Origin: JANYJA01 sp038229055
GTDB taxonomy: Bacteria > Acidobacteriota > Terriglobia > Bryobacterales > Bryobacteraceae
Direction: 5' to 3'
Length of the DNA stretch: 64,000 nucleotides
Assembly: GCA_038229055.1 (NCBI GenBank)
Contig: JBBROU010000002.1
Location: forward strand, 1-64,000
Shown here: piece by piece, positions 14,239 to 22,551 of the stretch
Numbering within the stretch: position 1 is the stretch's first letter
Layout of the letters: every line of letters begins with the position of its first letter
Made by a program: the position numbers and the translations under genes
Notes under the pieces: model-generated
The model's input: only the letters and a program-made list of their open reading frames with translations
Told to the model about the DNA's origin: nothing
Database searches by the model: none

Positions 14239-16892
14239 GACCGGTCGCGGTCGCATTCTGCTCGGGAACGGAGGAGCTGAACCGTCAGTTTCCGGAGCGG
14301 ATTGCGCGTGACTATCCCGACGCGGAACTGCTGGTTGTCGCCGAGTTTGCGCCGTTGCGGGGCGAGTGGATTCTCTACCATGTAAACCAGAGCGCGCGCG
14401 CGAATCTGGCTCGTGTGAGGTCGGCGATCGGGGGCCGCGAGATAGCCGTTTCGGCAGCTCTGATGATGCCTCGGGTGGGATACGGCGCGATGCGTTGGAT
14501 CGCCGTGTTGACCGGGGGTCGACGCTTCGCGGGATTTGACGAGCGCGGACGCCGGTTCAGCTTTCGCGCGGCGGAATTGGGATCGCTGTTCAGGCACGCC
14601 GCCTGGCGCGTGCGCGAGCGAGCGCGCTGGCACCTGCAACCGGGCGGACGCATCCGTGCGTGGGCGCGCAGGCTGCTGCATCCATCGGAAGCCGCCATCC
14701 CGCTGCTGTCGTGGGCCGGGTTGTCGTCCATGAAGTTTCGCGGCAGCCGGCGGATCGCAAGAATTGAGAACTCTCCCCGCGAGTTTCCGACCGGAATCAC
14801 CGTGGTGATTCCTTCGCGGAACGGGCGCGCGCTGCTGGAGCAGATGCTGCCCGCGCTGATGTCGCAGAATCCATCGGAAACGATCGTCGTCGATAATGGA
14901 TCGGACGATGGGACGGCCGGCTGGCTGGCGAGTACCTATCCCGAGGTGCGCGTCGAAGTGAGCCGCCAGCCGCTCTCGTTTGCGGAGGCGGTGAATCGCG
15001 GCATTGAAAGAGCCCGCTTTTCGAAGGTCTGCCTGTTGAACAATGACATGGCCGTAGGTCCGGAGTTTCTCGCGATATTGGAGCGAAAATTTGAACGCGT
15101 ACCAGACCTGTTTTGCGCCACGGCCCAAATCTTTTTCCCCGAGGGCAAGAGGCGCGAGGAAACAGGCAAAGCGGTATTCCGCGCGACAGACCCGCTCGAT
15201 TTTCCAATCCGGTGCGAAGAGCCGCTGCCGGGCGAAGACGAGACCTACGTGCTCTACGGAAGCGCGGGCTGCTCACTCTACAACACGGCGAAGCTGGTTG
15301 CCGTGGGCGGGTTTGGCCTCATCTACCACCCGGCGTACGTAGAGGATCTGGATATCGGGTATCGCGCCTGGCAGCGTGGCTGGCCGACGGTGCTGGCTGC
15401 CGGTGCCACGGTCATCCACGGCCATCGGGCGACCGCAGCGCGATATTACTCGGAAACCGATTTGGCCGCGATGGTTGAGGTTAACTACCTGCGATTTCTG
15501 GCCAGCGCGATCATTTCTCCGGCACTTTTTTCGAAGCTCTGGAGAGCTGCTGTGCGGCGGCTGCAATTGCTCGCGATGCGGGGAGAACGGCCGGCGCGAC
15601 GCGCGTTGGCGATGGCGTGGAAAATTGCGCGCGGCCCGTTGCCGGCTACGAATCGAGGCACGGAGGAGGCGTGTCTCGCGCTCACGTGCGGCGACGTTGC
15701 CGTCTTTCCCGGACGGCGTACGGGCCGGCCGGTGGTCGCGATCGCATCGCCGTACGTGCCGTTTCCCTTATCGCACGGCGGCGCGGTGCGGATCTTCAAC
15801 CTCATGCGCGAAGGCGCCAAGCGATTCGACCTGGTGCTGATTGCTTTTACCGAGAATCTGAATACGCCGCCGGCGGAATTATTGGAAACATGCGCGGAGG
15901 TCGTGCTTGTGAAGCGCACCGGCAGCCATGTGATTCGCTGCAGCGACCGCCCGCGCACGGTGGAGGAGTTCGATTCGCTGAGCTTTCGCGAGGCGCTTCG
16001 ACAGACCGTGAAGAAGTGGCGGGCGCGCCTAGTGCAGCTTGAGTTGACCCAAATGGCGCAGTATGCGAAAGATTGCCGCCCGGCCAGAACGCTGCTCGTG
16101 GAGCACGACATCACGTTCGATCTGCACGAGCAATTGTTGCGAGGAACTGACAGCCCGCCGGATGAGCGCATCGAGCGGGAATTTGAACTGGCCCGCTGGC
16201 ATGCGTTTGAAAAGGCGGCATGGAATGAAGTGGATGGAATCGTGACGATGTCGGAGAAAGATCGAGCCACGGTGGGTTCCGCGAAGGCGCGCTGTCTGCC
16301 CAACGGAGTGGACTTGGACAGATTTCGTCCTTCCGAGGAAGAGCCCGAACCGGGACGGCTGCTGTTTTTGGGTTCGTTTGCACATCTGCCGAATCTACTG
16401 GCAATGGAGTTCTTCCTGCGAGAGATCTGGCCTCATCTTACGGGAATGAGATTGCATGTGATTGCCGGGTCGAGACACGAGTACTTCATGCAATACTACA
16501 AAAAGTCGTTGTTTACCGAGTCGGGTGATTCGGGGATTTTGATTGATGATTTCGTGGCCGATGTGCGGCCGGCCTATCGCAAAGCCGCCATCGTGATCGC
16601 GCCGCTGGTGGCATCGGCGGGGACAAATATAAAGATCCTCGAGGCGATGGCTATGGGTAAGGCTATCGTGAGCACCAGTTGGGGGGTCAACGGGTTGGCG
16701 GTGAGCGGTGGCGAACAGGTTTTCATCTCCGATACGGCCGAAGGGTTCGCCGCGGCAATCCAAGAATTGTCGGTTCAGCCGCAAGAGCGCAAGAGGTTGG
16801 AAGCGAATGGGCGGGCATGGGTGGAACGGGCTTTCGGGTGGAATGAAATCGGGGAAAGGCAAAACAGTCTTTACGACGAATTGATTTTATGA
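14217..16892 (+). CDS. Double-domain glycosyltransferase, GT2 fused to GT4
   Basis: This protein has about 891 residues from GTG 14217. The frame is open further upstream, but that would overlap the previous gene more. Its N-terminal 190 residues are not recognised. A GT2 domain follows (GITVVIPSRNGRALLEQ, VVDNGSDDGT, LLNNDMAVGPEF), as in rhamnosyl- or galactofuranosyltransferase-like proteins. The C-terminal half is a GT4 enzyme (SPYVPFPLSHGGAVRI, LPNGVDLDRF, GTNIKILEAMAMGKAIV). Two nucleotide-sugar-dependent transferases in one chain suggest consecutive additions to one polysaccharide. The stop overlaps the cytochrome gene by four bases. Confidence 0.85.
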   Translation: MARDAVLRPVAVAFCSGTEELNRQFPERIARDYPDAELLVVAEFAPLRGEWILYHVNQSARANLARVRSAIGGREIAVSAALMMPRVGYGAMRWIAVLTGGRRFAGFDERGRRFSFRAAELGSLFRHAAWRVRERARWHLQPGGRIRAWARRLLHPSEAAIPLLSWAGLSSMKFRGSRRIARIENSPREFPTGITVVIPSRNGRALLEQMLPALMSQNPSETIVVDNGSDDGTAGWLASTYPEVRVEVSRQPLSFAEAVNRGIERARFSKVCLLNNDMAVGPEFLAILERKFERVPDLFCATAQIFFPEGKRREETGKAVFRATDPLDFPIRCEEPLPGEDETYVLYGSAGCSLYNTAKLVAVGGFGLIYHPAYVEDLDIGYRAWQRGWPTVLAAGATVIHGHRATAARYYSETDLAAMVEVNYLRFLASAIISPALFSKLWRAAVRRLQLLAMRGERPARRALAMAWKIARGPLPATNRGTEEACLALTCGDVAVFPGRRTGRPVVAIASPYVPFPLSHGGAVRIFNLMREGAKRFDLVLIAFTENLNTPPAELLETCAEVVLVKRTGSHVIRCSDRPRTVEEFDSLSFREALRQTVKKWRARLVQLELTQMAQYAKDCRPARTLLVEHDITFDLHEQLLRGTDSPPDERIEREFELARWHAFEKAAWNEVDGIVTMSEKDRATVGSAKARCLPNGVDLDRFRPSEEEPEPGRLLFLGSFAHLPNLLAMEFFLREIWPHLTGMRLHVIAGSRHEYFMQYYKKSLFTESGDSGILIDDFVADVRPAYRKAAIVIAPLVASAGTNIKILEAMAMGKAIVSTSWGVNGLAVSGGEQVFISDTAEGFAAAIQELSVQPQERKRLEANGRAWVERAFGWNEIGERQNSLYDELIL

Positions 16893-17173
16893 AACTGCTT
16901 ATTCTGACGACAGTGATGGCGGTTGCCGCGTGTGGCGCGACAACGGGCAAGCAGCTATACGCGCAGCACTGCGGCGGATGTCACGGCGACAAGGGACAGG
17001 GCGGCGCCGGCGCAAACCTGCAAGGCAAGCTGGCGCACCCCGGATCGAAAGCGATGTTCGGAATCGTGAAAAACGGTGTGCAGGACACGGCAATGCCGGC
17101 GTCGGATCTTCCCGACCCGGATATCAGGAAGGTCGTAGCCTATGTTCAGCAGCTTCATCATGCGAAAAAGTAA
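16889..17173 (+). CDS. Small exported c-type cytochrome
   Basis: This 94-residue mono-haem class I cytochrome c has an N-terminal hydrophobic export signal with a possible lipobox (AVAAC). The haem motif is CGGCH (about 31-35), with GDKGQGGAG after it. A distal methionine is available in DTAMPASDL. It would carry electrons on the outer face of the membrane. It is coupled by ATGA to a glycosyltransferase gene and followed after 29 nt by a TonB receptor. Neither neighbour explains its electron partner. Confidence 0.85.
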   Translation: MKLLILTTVMAVAACGATTGKQLYAQHCGGCHGDKGQGGAGANLQGKLAHPGSKAMFGIVKNGVQDTAMPASDLPDPDIRKVVAYVQQLHHAKK

Positions 17174-17202
17174 ATCCGGAGCCACAAGGAAATAGAGCCC
17201 GG

Positions 17203-18954
17203 ATGCGTTTTGGATGGGCGTGCCTCTGCTTGGCCGCGAGGCTCGCCGCGCAGGATATTGTGGTCACCGGCACGTATGAACCGGTGCCTTTACAGGAGTC
17301 GGACCGCTCCATCGAGTTGCATCCGGTGGTGCCGCTGCTGGCTGGCTCGCTGGCCGACTTCTTCAAACTCGATTCATCGGTGGATTTGCGGCAGCGCTCC
17401 CCGAATGACATCCAAGCGGATGTTTCGATTCGCGGCGGATCGTTTGGGCAGACGCTGGTATTGCTGAACGGAATGCGCCTGAACGATGTGCAGTCCGGCC
17501 ATCATAATTTGGATTTACCGATTCCGCTCGCCGCGGTTGACCGAATCGAGATTCTGGAGGGCTCGGGCTCCACGCTCTACGGCTCCGATGCAGTGGCGGG
17601 GGTGATCAACCTGGTGACGCGTGAGCCGCAGTCGATGGATTTCCGACTGCGCGCGGGTGTTGGAAACTTCGGGGTAAATCAGGAATCGGGTGCTGTCGAG
17701 CTAGCGGGCTCGCACTGGGGCGAGGAACTCGATTTTGCACGCGACTTCAGCACGGGTTTCGCGCCGGATCGCGATTATCGCAATTTATCGCTGTCTTCGT
17801 TGTCGCATTTGAAAACCGGTTGGGGGGCGACGGACGTAACGCTCGCGCTTTCGGACAGGCCGTTTGGCGCGGATCGGTTTTACGGGAAATACAATTCCTG
17901 GGAACGGACCAAAGGCTGGTTCGGGGGCCTGCATCAGCAACTCGGCAAGCAGACGGAAGTGAATTTTGCTTTCCGGCGGCACACCGATTTGTTTGTGTTG
18001 TACCGGGACCGTCCGCAGGTTTTCACCAACCGCCACGCGGTCGATGGAGAGCAGTTTTCGGTGCGCCGCTGGGAGCGGCTCGGCGGGAACACGAGGCTTC
18101 ACTATGGCCTCGAAGGGCTGCACGATTCCATCGGCAGCAACAACTTAGGGCGTCATCGGCGGACTCGCGGCGCTGGCTTCGCGGCTTTAGACATTCGCGC
18201 GCTGAAGCGCTTTTCATTCTCGATCGGCGGGCGTGAAGAGGTGTATGGCGGAGGGCGGTCGCAGTTTAGTCCTGCGATCACGGCGGGTGCTTGGCTATTG
18301 CCGAAACTGAAGGTGCATGGCGCGGCAACGCATGCCTTCCGGCTGCCATCGTATACCGATCTTTACTACCACGATCCTGGAAATGTGGGATCGCCGAATC
18401 TGCGTCCCGAGAAGGCCTGGACCTATGAAGCGGGTTTGGAATATGCCGCGACTCGCACCGTCAGCGCGCGTGTAACCGTATTCGAACGGCGCGAGCGGGA
18501 TGTTATCGATTACACGCGAACTTCGCCGGACGATCTCTGGCGCGCCACGAATTTCGAACGGCTGAATTTCACAGGCGTCGAAGCCGGCGTACACACTGTG
18601 ATCCGCGGCCAGCAACTCGATGTGAGTTACACGGCTCTGCACGGCCAGGCTGGCACGGCCGCTTCCGTACTGTCGAAGTACGTCGCCAACTATCCTTCCC
18701 ATGAGGCCGTCGCCGGTTGGCAAGCGAATCTTCGGGGCGCGGTGCTGATGCGTTCGCGCCTAGGCGTGGTGCAACGGATTGCACGATCGCCTTACGCGGT
18801 GTGGGATCTTTACGCTGCCGGAGTCCGCGGCCGCGTGCATCCGTTCGTGCAGTTTACGAATTTGACTTCGACCGTGTATCAAGAGATTACGGGGGTACGG
18901 ATGCCGCCGATGGGTGTAGTAGGGGGCGTGGAGATTGGGTTCAGGGGGAAGTAA
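17203..18954 (+). CDS. TonB-dependent outer-membrane receptor
   Basis: This protein has 583 residues from ATG 17203. A signal peptide (MRFGWACLCLAARLAAQ) comes first, then a plug domain (VSIRGGSFGQTLVLLNGM, IEILEGSGSTLYGSDAVAGV) and a 22-strand-type barrel with a FRLPSYTDLYYHDPGN motif. It resembles the BtuB/FepA-like class that imports cobalamin or iron complexes. No TonB box is certain, no binding-protein or ABC genes are nearby, and I saw no cobalamin riboswitch. An upstream frame-compatible start at 16930 lies inside the cytochrome gene and lacks a signal peptide, so I rejected it. Confidence 0.87.
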   Translation: MRFGWACLCLAARLAAQDIVVTGTYEPVPLQESDRSIELHPVVPLLAGSLADFFKLDSSVDLRQRSPNDIQADVSIRGGSFGQTLVLLNGMRLNDVQSGHHNLDLPIPLAAVDRIEILEGSGSTLYGSDAVAGVINLVTREPQSMDFRLRAGVGNFGVNQESGAVELAGSHWGEELDFARDFSTGFAPDRDYRNLSLSSLSHLKTGWGATDVTLALSDRPFGADRFYGKYNSWERTKGWFGGLHQQLGKQTEVNFAFRRHTDLFVLYRDRPQVFTNRHAVDGEQFSVRRWERLGGNTRLHYGLEGLHDSIGSNNLGRHRRTRGAGFAALDIRALKRFSFSIGGREEVYGGGRSQFSPAITAGAWLLPKLKVHGAATHAFRLPSYTDLYYHDPGNVGSPNLRPEKAWTYEAGLEYAATRTVSARVTVFERRERDVIDYTRTSPDDLWRATNFERLNFTGVEAGVHTVIRGQQLDVSYTALHGQAGTAASVLSKYVANYPSHEAVAGWQANLRGAVLMRSRLGVVQRIARSPYAVWDLYAAGVRGRVHPFVQFTNLTSTVYQEITGVRMPPMGVVGGVEIGFRGK

Positions 18955-19334
18955 GGCGAAGAATTTCCCGGCAGAATTTGTCGAAGGACCGCGACCGGCG
19001 GGCCGCTTGAATGTCGAACTTCGCGGCGAACGCAGGTTGGTGAATAACAGGATCGTAAGGGCGGCCGGGCAGCATGTTGCGCGTGAGCCATTCCTTGGCT
19101 CCGCGAATTGTCTCAGGCGCTTCCGGAGAACGCAAGTCTTCTGGAAGTCCGTGGATTCCACGTAAGGATTCCGCTGCCGCCAAAAACCAAGCTTCGAATT
19201 CACACTGAGCTAGCACTGCGGACACGATGCGGCGGCATCTGTCTGGCGGCGGCATCGATTTGACGTTCCAACTCACCAATCTTGAGCACCTTGTGACGCT
19301 GAACGCGGATTCGGTTGAACTTTGGTGTCGGTAT
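18941..19334 (-). pseudogene. Remnant of a DUF4276-family protein
   Basis: The C-terminal half in one frame (LAQCEFEAWFLAAAESL, GAKEWL, SRSFDKFCREI) is clearly DUF4276. A short N-terminal piece (RIRVQRHKVLKIGELERQI) is in a different frame and fused to the end of the ATPase. The start, most of the N-terminal domain and the segment between the two pieces are missing, with a frame change near 19240. The gene therefore looks inactivated by at least two deletions. Intact relatives are commonly encoded directly after an AAA ATPase, as here. Confidence 0.7.
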
Positions 19335-20458
19335 TTCCGGCTTTAATTGATCTTGCCGCAGCAACTCACCCGCGCTGAACAGGTGATCGCGCAAGATCGA
19401 TCGGCCTACTTTGTCGAGCGGACCGATTTGAGTATCGCCGTTTACCGAGGTGACGACGAGAATCGACTCCGGGGAAACGGACTTGTCATCGAGTAGGTCA
19501 GCGCTATGACTCGTGACGACGATCTGAGTGCGAGAACTCGCATTTTGGAACGCGTGCAAGAGCAGACCGGCGGCGGCGGGGTGCAAGCCGGATTCCGGCT
19601 CTTCGATCCCAATCAAGCTGATATTCGATGAGTCTTGGAATATTGCGGCGAGTATCGCCAGAGCCCTTAACGTGCCATCAGAGATGTTGCTCCCTAAAAG
19701 GAAGTCAGAATCATGACGAGACGATCCGACATAAAACGTCAAGACATCAAATTCGTTCACTTCGTTGACTACCAAACTTCCAAACCCCGGATAGATTCTT
19801 TTCAAGTATTGCTGAAGCATCTTCCACTCGGAAGGCTGGCCCTGAATCAAATGTTTGAGTACACTACCCAAGTTCGCCCCATCCGGCTCGAGCAAGGGAT
19901 GTCCATTGCCTGGGTTTAGCGCACGTATGTGCGGGGGAATTGGATTATAGAACGCCATCCCGGCCGCCAGTGCATACACAGGCCGGAAAGCGGGAATCCC
20001 GGCCGCATTCTGTAGGTACAAACGATCCGGTGCAATGCAATAGGTGGATACATGGGGGCGGTGATTTCCAACTTACCAGCGCTTAGTCGATATTCGTGAC
20101 GTTTACTGCCGATTACGACGCACTCCTCTTGCAAGACCTTGATGCCCCCCGACGATCCTCCAAGTTGAAACGAGTAGTGGCCAGCATGCTGATCTTGTGT
20201 AACAAAACCAATCCGAATTCCAACCGGGTCAAAGCCGGCCTTCGGCAGCTTTCTGAGGGAACTGAATCCTCCCCGGCTAGAAATAGCCTTTGTCAAGTCG
20301 TCATTCAGCGTGTCTTTCACGAACCGCAAAGCGTCCAGGAAATTGCTCTTCCCCGCGCCATTCGGTCCAACCAGAAACGTCAGCGGACCCAATGCGACAT
20401 CGCACGAAGCGATGCTCTTGTAATTCTGCAATCGAACTCGGGTGATGCCGGAACGCAT
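19335..20458 (-). pseudogene. Frameshifted AAA (OLD/RecF-like) ATPase
   Basis: Two overlapping frames together give a complete AAA ATPase of about 370 residues. The first has Walker A (VGPNGAGKSNFLDALRF). The second has the signature SDGTLRALAI, Walker B LIGIEEPESGLHP and the H-loop VVTSHSADLLD. The frame changes near 20035-20045: the second frame there reads DRLYLQNAAG, which continues the fold. The second frame also lacks its own stop and runs into DUF4276 remnants. A one-base sequencing error could explain the first break but not the partner's deletions. ATPase/DUF4276 pairs are often found in defence-rich regions. Confidence 0.72.
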
Positions 20459-20605
20459 TGGAGTACTCAACTAATAAACAATCGCACATCCAGCGGCGGG
20501 GGCGCATGCGGAAATCGTTGCCATTCGAGCCGCATGTGCGGCGCTGCGCGGTGAAGCGCAGTCGGTGTTCACGGCGTGGTCGGCTTTCGCCAACCGGATT
20601 CGTTA

Positions 20606-21862
20606 TTAGGCGCGACGCAGAGAGATTCCTCTGGCGCGATCGTCAACCAGTTCACCCCGTAGATACGTCGCCTTCACGACTCCGCTTAGTAAATGGCCCG
20701 CGTAAGGCGTGATTTCGTGCCGGCGGTGCAGATTCCCGGTCCGCACTTCAAACTGTTCTTCGGGATCGAAGACTACGAAATCGGCATCGCATCCGGCGGC
20801 GATCGATCCCTTGCGCGCGCTAAGACCGGCAAGACGCGCCGGATTTGCACACATCCATCGCGCGATATCCAGCAGAGTGAATCCGCGAAGAGAAGCGTGC
20901 GTCCACATGACCGGTAAGCTGAGCTGAAGCGAGCTGATGCCGGCACGAGCCTCGATAAAATCGCCGCGCTTAAGTTCAGAAGAGCATGGTGAATCGTCCG
21001 TCACCACCATGCCCAAACGATGATCGCGCAGCGCCTGCCACAACTGCTCGCGGTTCATGAAGTCTCGAATTGGAGGAGCGCACTTGAACTCGAGCGCGCC
21101 ATTGGCAATCTCTTCCGCGGCGAACGCCAGGTAATGCGGACAGGTTCCGGCGGTGATGAATTCCTGCTTTCCATCCAGCAAGTCCAGACTGTCCGCGGAG
21201 GACAAACAGTCGATGTGAATGCGCGCCGAATATTCCCCGCCAAGACGCACCAGCATCTCGATGGCCCGATGTTCTGCTTCAAGCGGCCGCGAAGCGAGCC
21301 AAGTTTCGTAGCTCTGGCGGTCACCTTGCGGTTGGACAAGATACTCCGGCAATTCTGCGTGAACGAGGAGGGGCAGCCCGCCAAGCAGCGGGAGCGCGTT
21401 GCGAAGATCACTTTCGCCGACGAGCGCGAAAGAACATTGAAAACCGAATACTCCCGTTTCTCGCAGTGCCGTCAACTCGTCGCGGTTGCCGGAAACTATG
21501 GGGCCCCAGAACCCCACGTCCACCCAGCAACGTCCCGCGGCAGCAGCACGTTTCGCTTCGAGAGCGGCGAGGTTGGTTGTGGCGGGAATCGAATCCAGAG
21601 GCATGTCGATCACGGTAGTGATGCCGCCCGCCGCCGCGGCGCGTGTCGCGGTTTCGAAGCTTTCCCAGCCGGCGCGCCCGGGCTCGTTGATATGAACATT
21701 TGTATCGACGAGGCCTGGCAGGATCGCGAGATCGTCGTAATCGACGCAGTCCGCGGGGACATCGTCGTAGCCGGAGACCTGGGCGATTCGGCCGCTGGAA
21801 ACGTGAATCGAAGCGGGTCCAATGCTGTCGGCAAGGACCACGCGCCTACTGCGCAACCACAC
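20606..21862 (-). CDS. Allantoinase/dihydroorotase-like protein with degenerate metal site
   Basis: This protein has 418 residues from GTG 21862, chosen because GGAGGAG lies 6 nt upstream and the N-terminus then aligns with the family. The fold is a cyclic amidohydrolase with LPGLVDTNVHINEPG, VHAELPEYL and VVTDDSPCSSELK. Several metal ligands are changed: the first His of HxH is Asn, the carbamylated Lys is Gln (FGFQCSF), and the His of 'HIVHLSS' is Cys (HIDCLSS). The second His, the HAEL His and the Asp remain. Normal binuclear catalysis looks unlikely. No ureide or pyrimidine genes are adjacent. Confidence 0.85.
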   Translation of the reverse strand: MWLRSRRVVLADSIGPASIHVSSGRIAQVSGYDDVPADCVDYDDLAILPGLVDTNVHINEPGRAGWESFETATRAAAAGGITTVIDMPLDSIPATTNLAALEAKRAAAAGRCWVDVGFWGPIVSGNRDELTALRETGVFGFQCSFALVGESDLRNALPLLGGLPLLVHAELPEYLVQPQGDRQSYETWLASRPLEAEHRAIEMLVRLGGEYSARIHIDCLSSADSLDLLDGKQEFITAGTCPHYLAFAAEEIANGALEFKCAPPIRDFMNREQLWQALRDHRLGMVVTDDSPCSSELKRGDFIEARAGISSLQLSLPVMWTHASLRGFTLLDIARWMCANPARLAGLSARKGSIAAGCDADFVVFDPEEQFEVRTGNLHRRHEITPYAGHLLSGVVKATYLRGELVDDRARGISLRRA

Positions 21863-21906
21863 AACAGACTCCTCCAGTTGAATTTTGAGCGTGGCGCAAC
21901 GAACGG

Positions 21907-22548
21907 GTGAATTCTCCAATGTACACTGAACGCGTGGAGTTTACGCTGGACGAAACCGAAGTACGGGTGCTGGGTGCGCTGATTGAAAAAGAGAGCACGA
22001 CGCCGGAATACTACCCTCTATCGCTCAATGCCCTGGTGAACGCGTGCAATCAGAAATCGAATCGTTATCCGGTGGTGAACTACGACGAAGAGACGGTTGC
22101 GAACGCGATCGAACTGCTGCGCCGGAAGCGATTCGCCGCGGAGATCATCGGCGGTAGCCGCGTGCACAAGTATGCACAGCGATTTTCCGAGACTCTGAAC
22201 ATGGGGCGCCGGGAGCTGGCCGTCCTTTGCGTGCTGATGCTGCGAGGTCCGCAGACATTGGGCGAGGTGAAAGATCGATCGGAGCGGATGCACCAATTCG
22301 CGGATCTGGAAGAAGTTGAATCCGTGCTGGAGCGTCTGATCGAGAGCGGTATGGCAGCGAAACTGGCGCGCCGCGCGGGCCATAAGGAGCCGCGCTATGC
22401 ACATTTACTTGCGGGTCCCGTGCATGAGACGGAAGCGGAGCCGCAGATCGCTCATTCCGCCGCCGCGCCGGATCGGATTGTGCAACTCGAGCAGCGGGTT
22501 GCCGAGTTGGAAAAGCAGTTTGCAGATTTCCGGCGCCAGTTCGAATAA
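21907..22548 (+). CDS. YceH/DUF480 family protein
   Basis: This 213-residue protein consists of tandem winged-helix domains (YPLSLNALVNACNQKSNR, MLRGPQTLGEVKDRSERM) and a C-terminal coiled coil (RIVQLEQRVAELEKQF). It is the DUF480/YceH family, whose biochemical role is unknown. Possible starts are GTG 21907 and ATG 21919; neither has a good ribosome-binding site. It is divergent from the allantoinase-like gene with only about 44 nt between them, so the promoters must be very compact or overlap coding sequence. Confidence 0.88.
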   Translation: MNSPMYTERVEFTLDETEVRVLGALIEKESTTPEYYPLSLNALVNACNQKSNRYPVVNYDEETVANAIELLRRKRFAAEIIGGSRVHKYAQRFSETLNMGRRELAVLCVLMLRGPQTLGEVKDRSERMHQFADLEEVESVLERLIESGMAAKLARRAGHKEPRYAHLLAGPVHETEAEPQIAHSAAAPDRIVQLEQRVAELEKQFADFRRQFE

Positions 22549-22551
22549 GGC

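Noticed and set aside
16930..17202. Upstream extension of the TonB receptor
   Set aside because: It lies inside the cytochrome c gene and would hide the signal peptide that begins at 17203.
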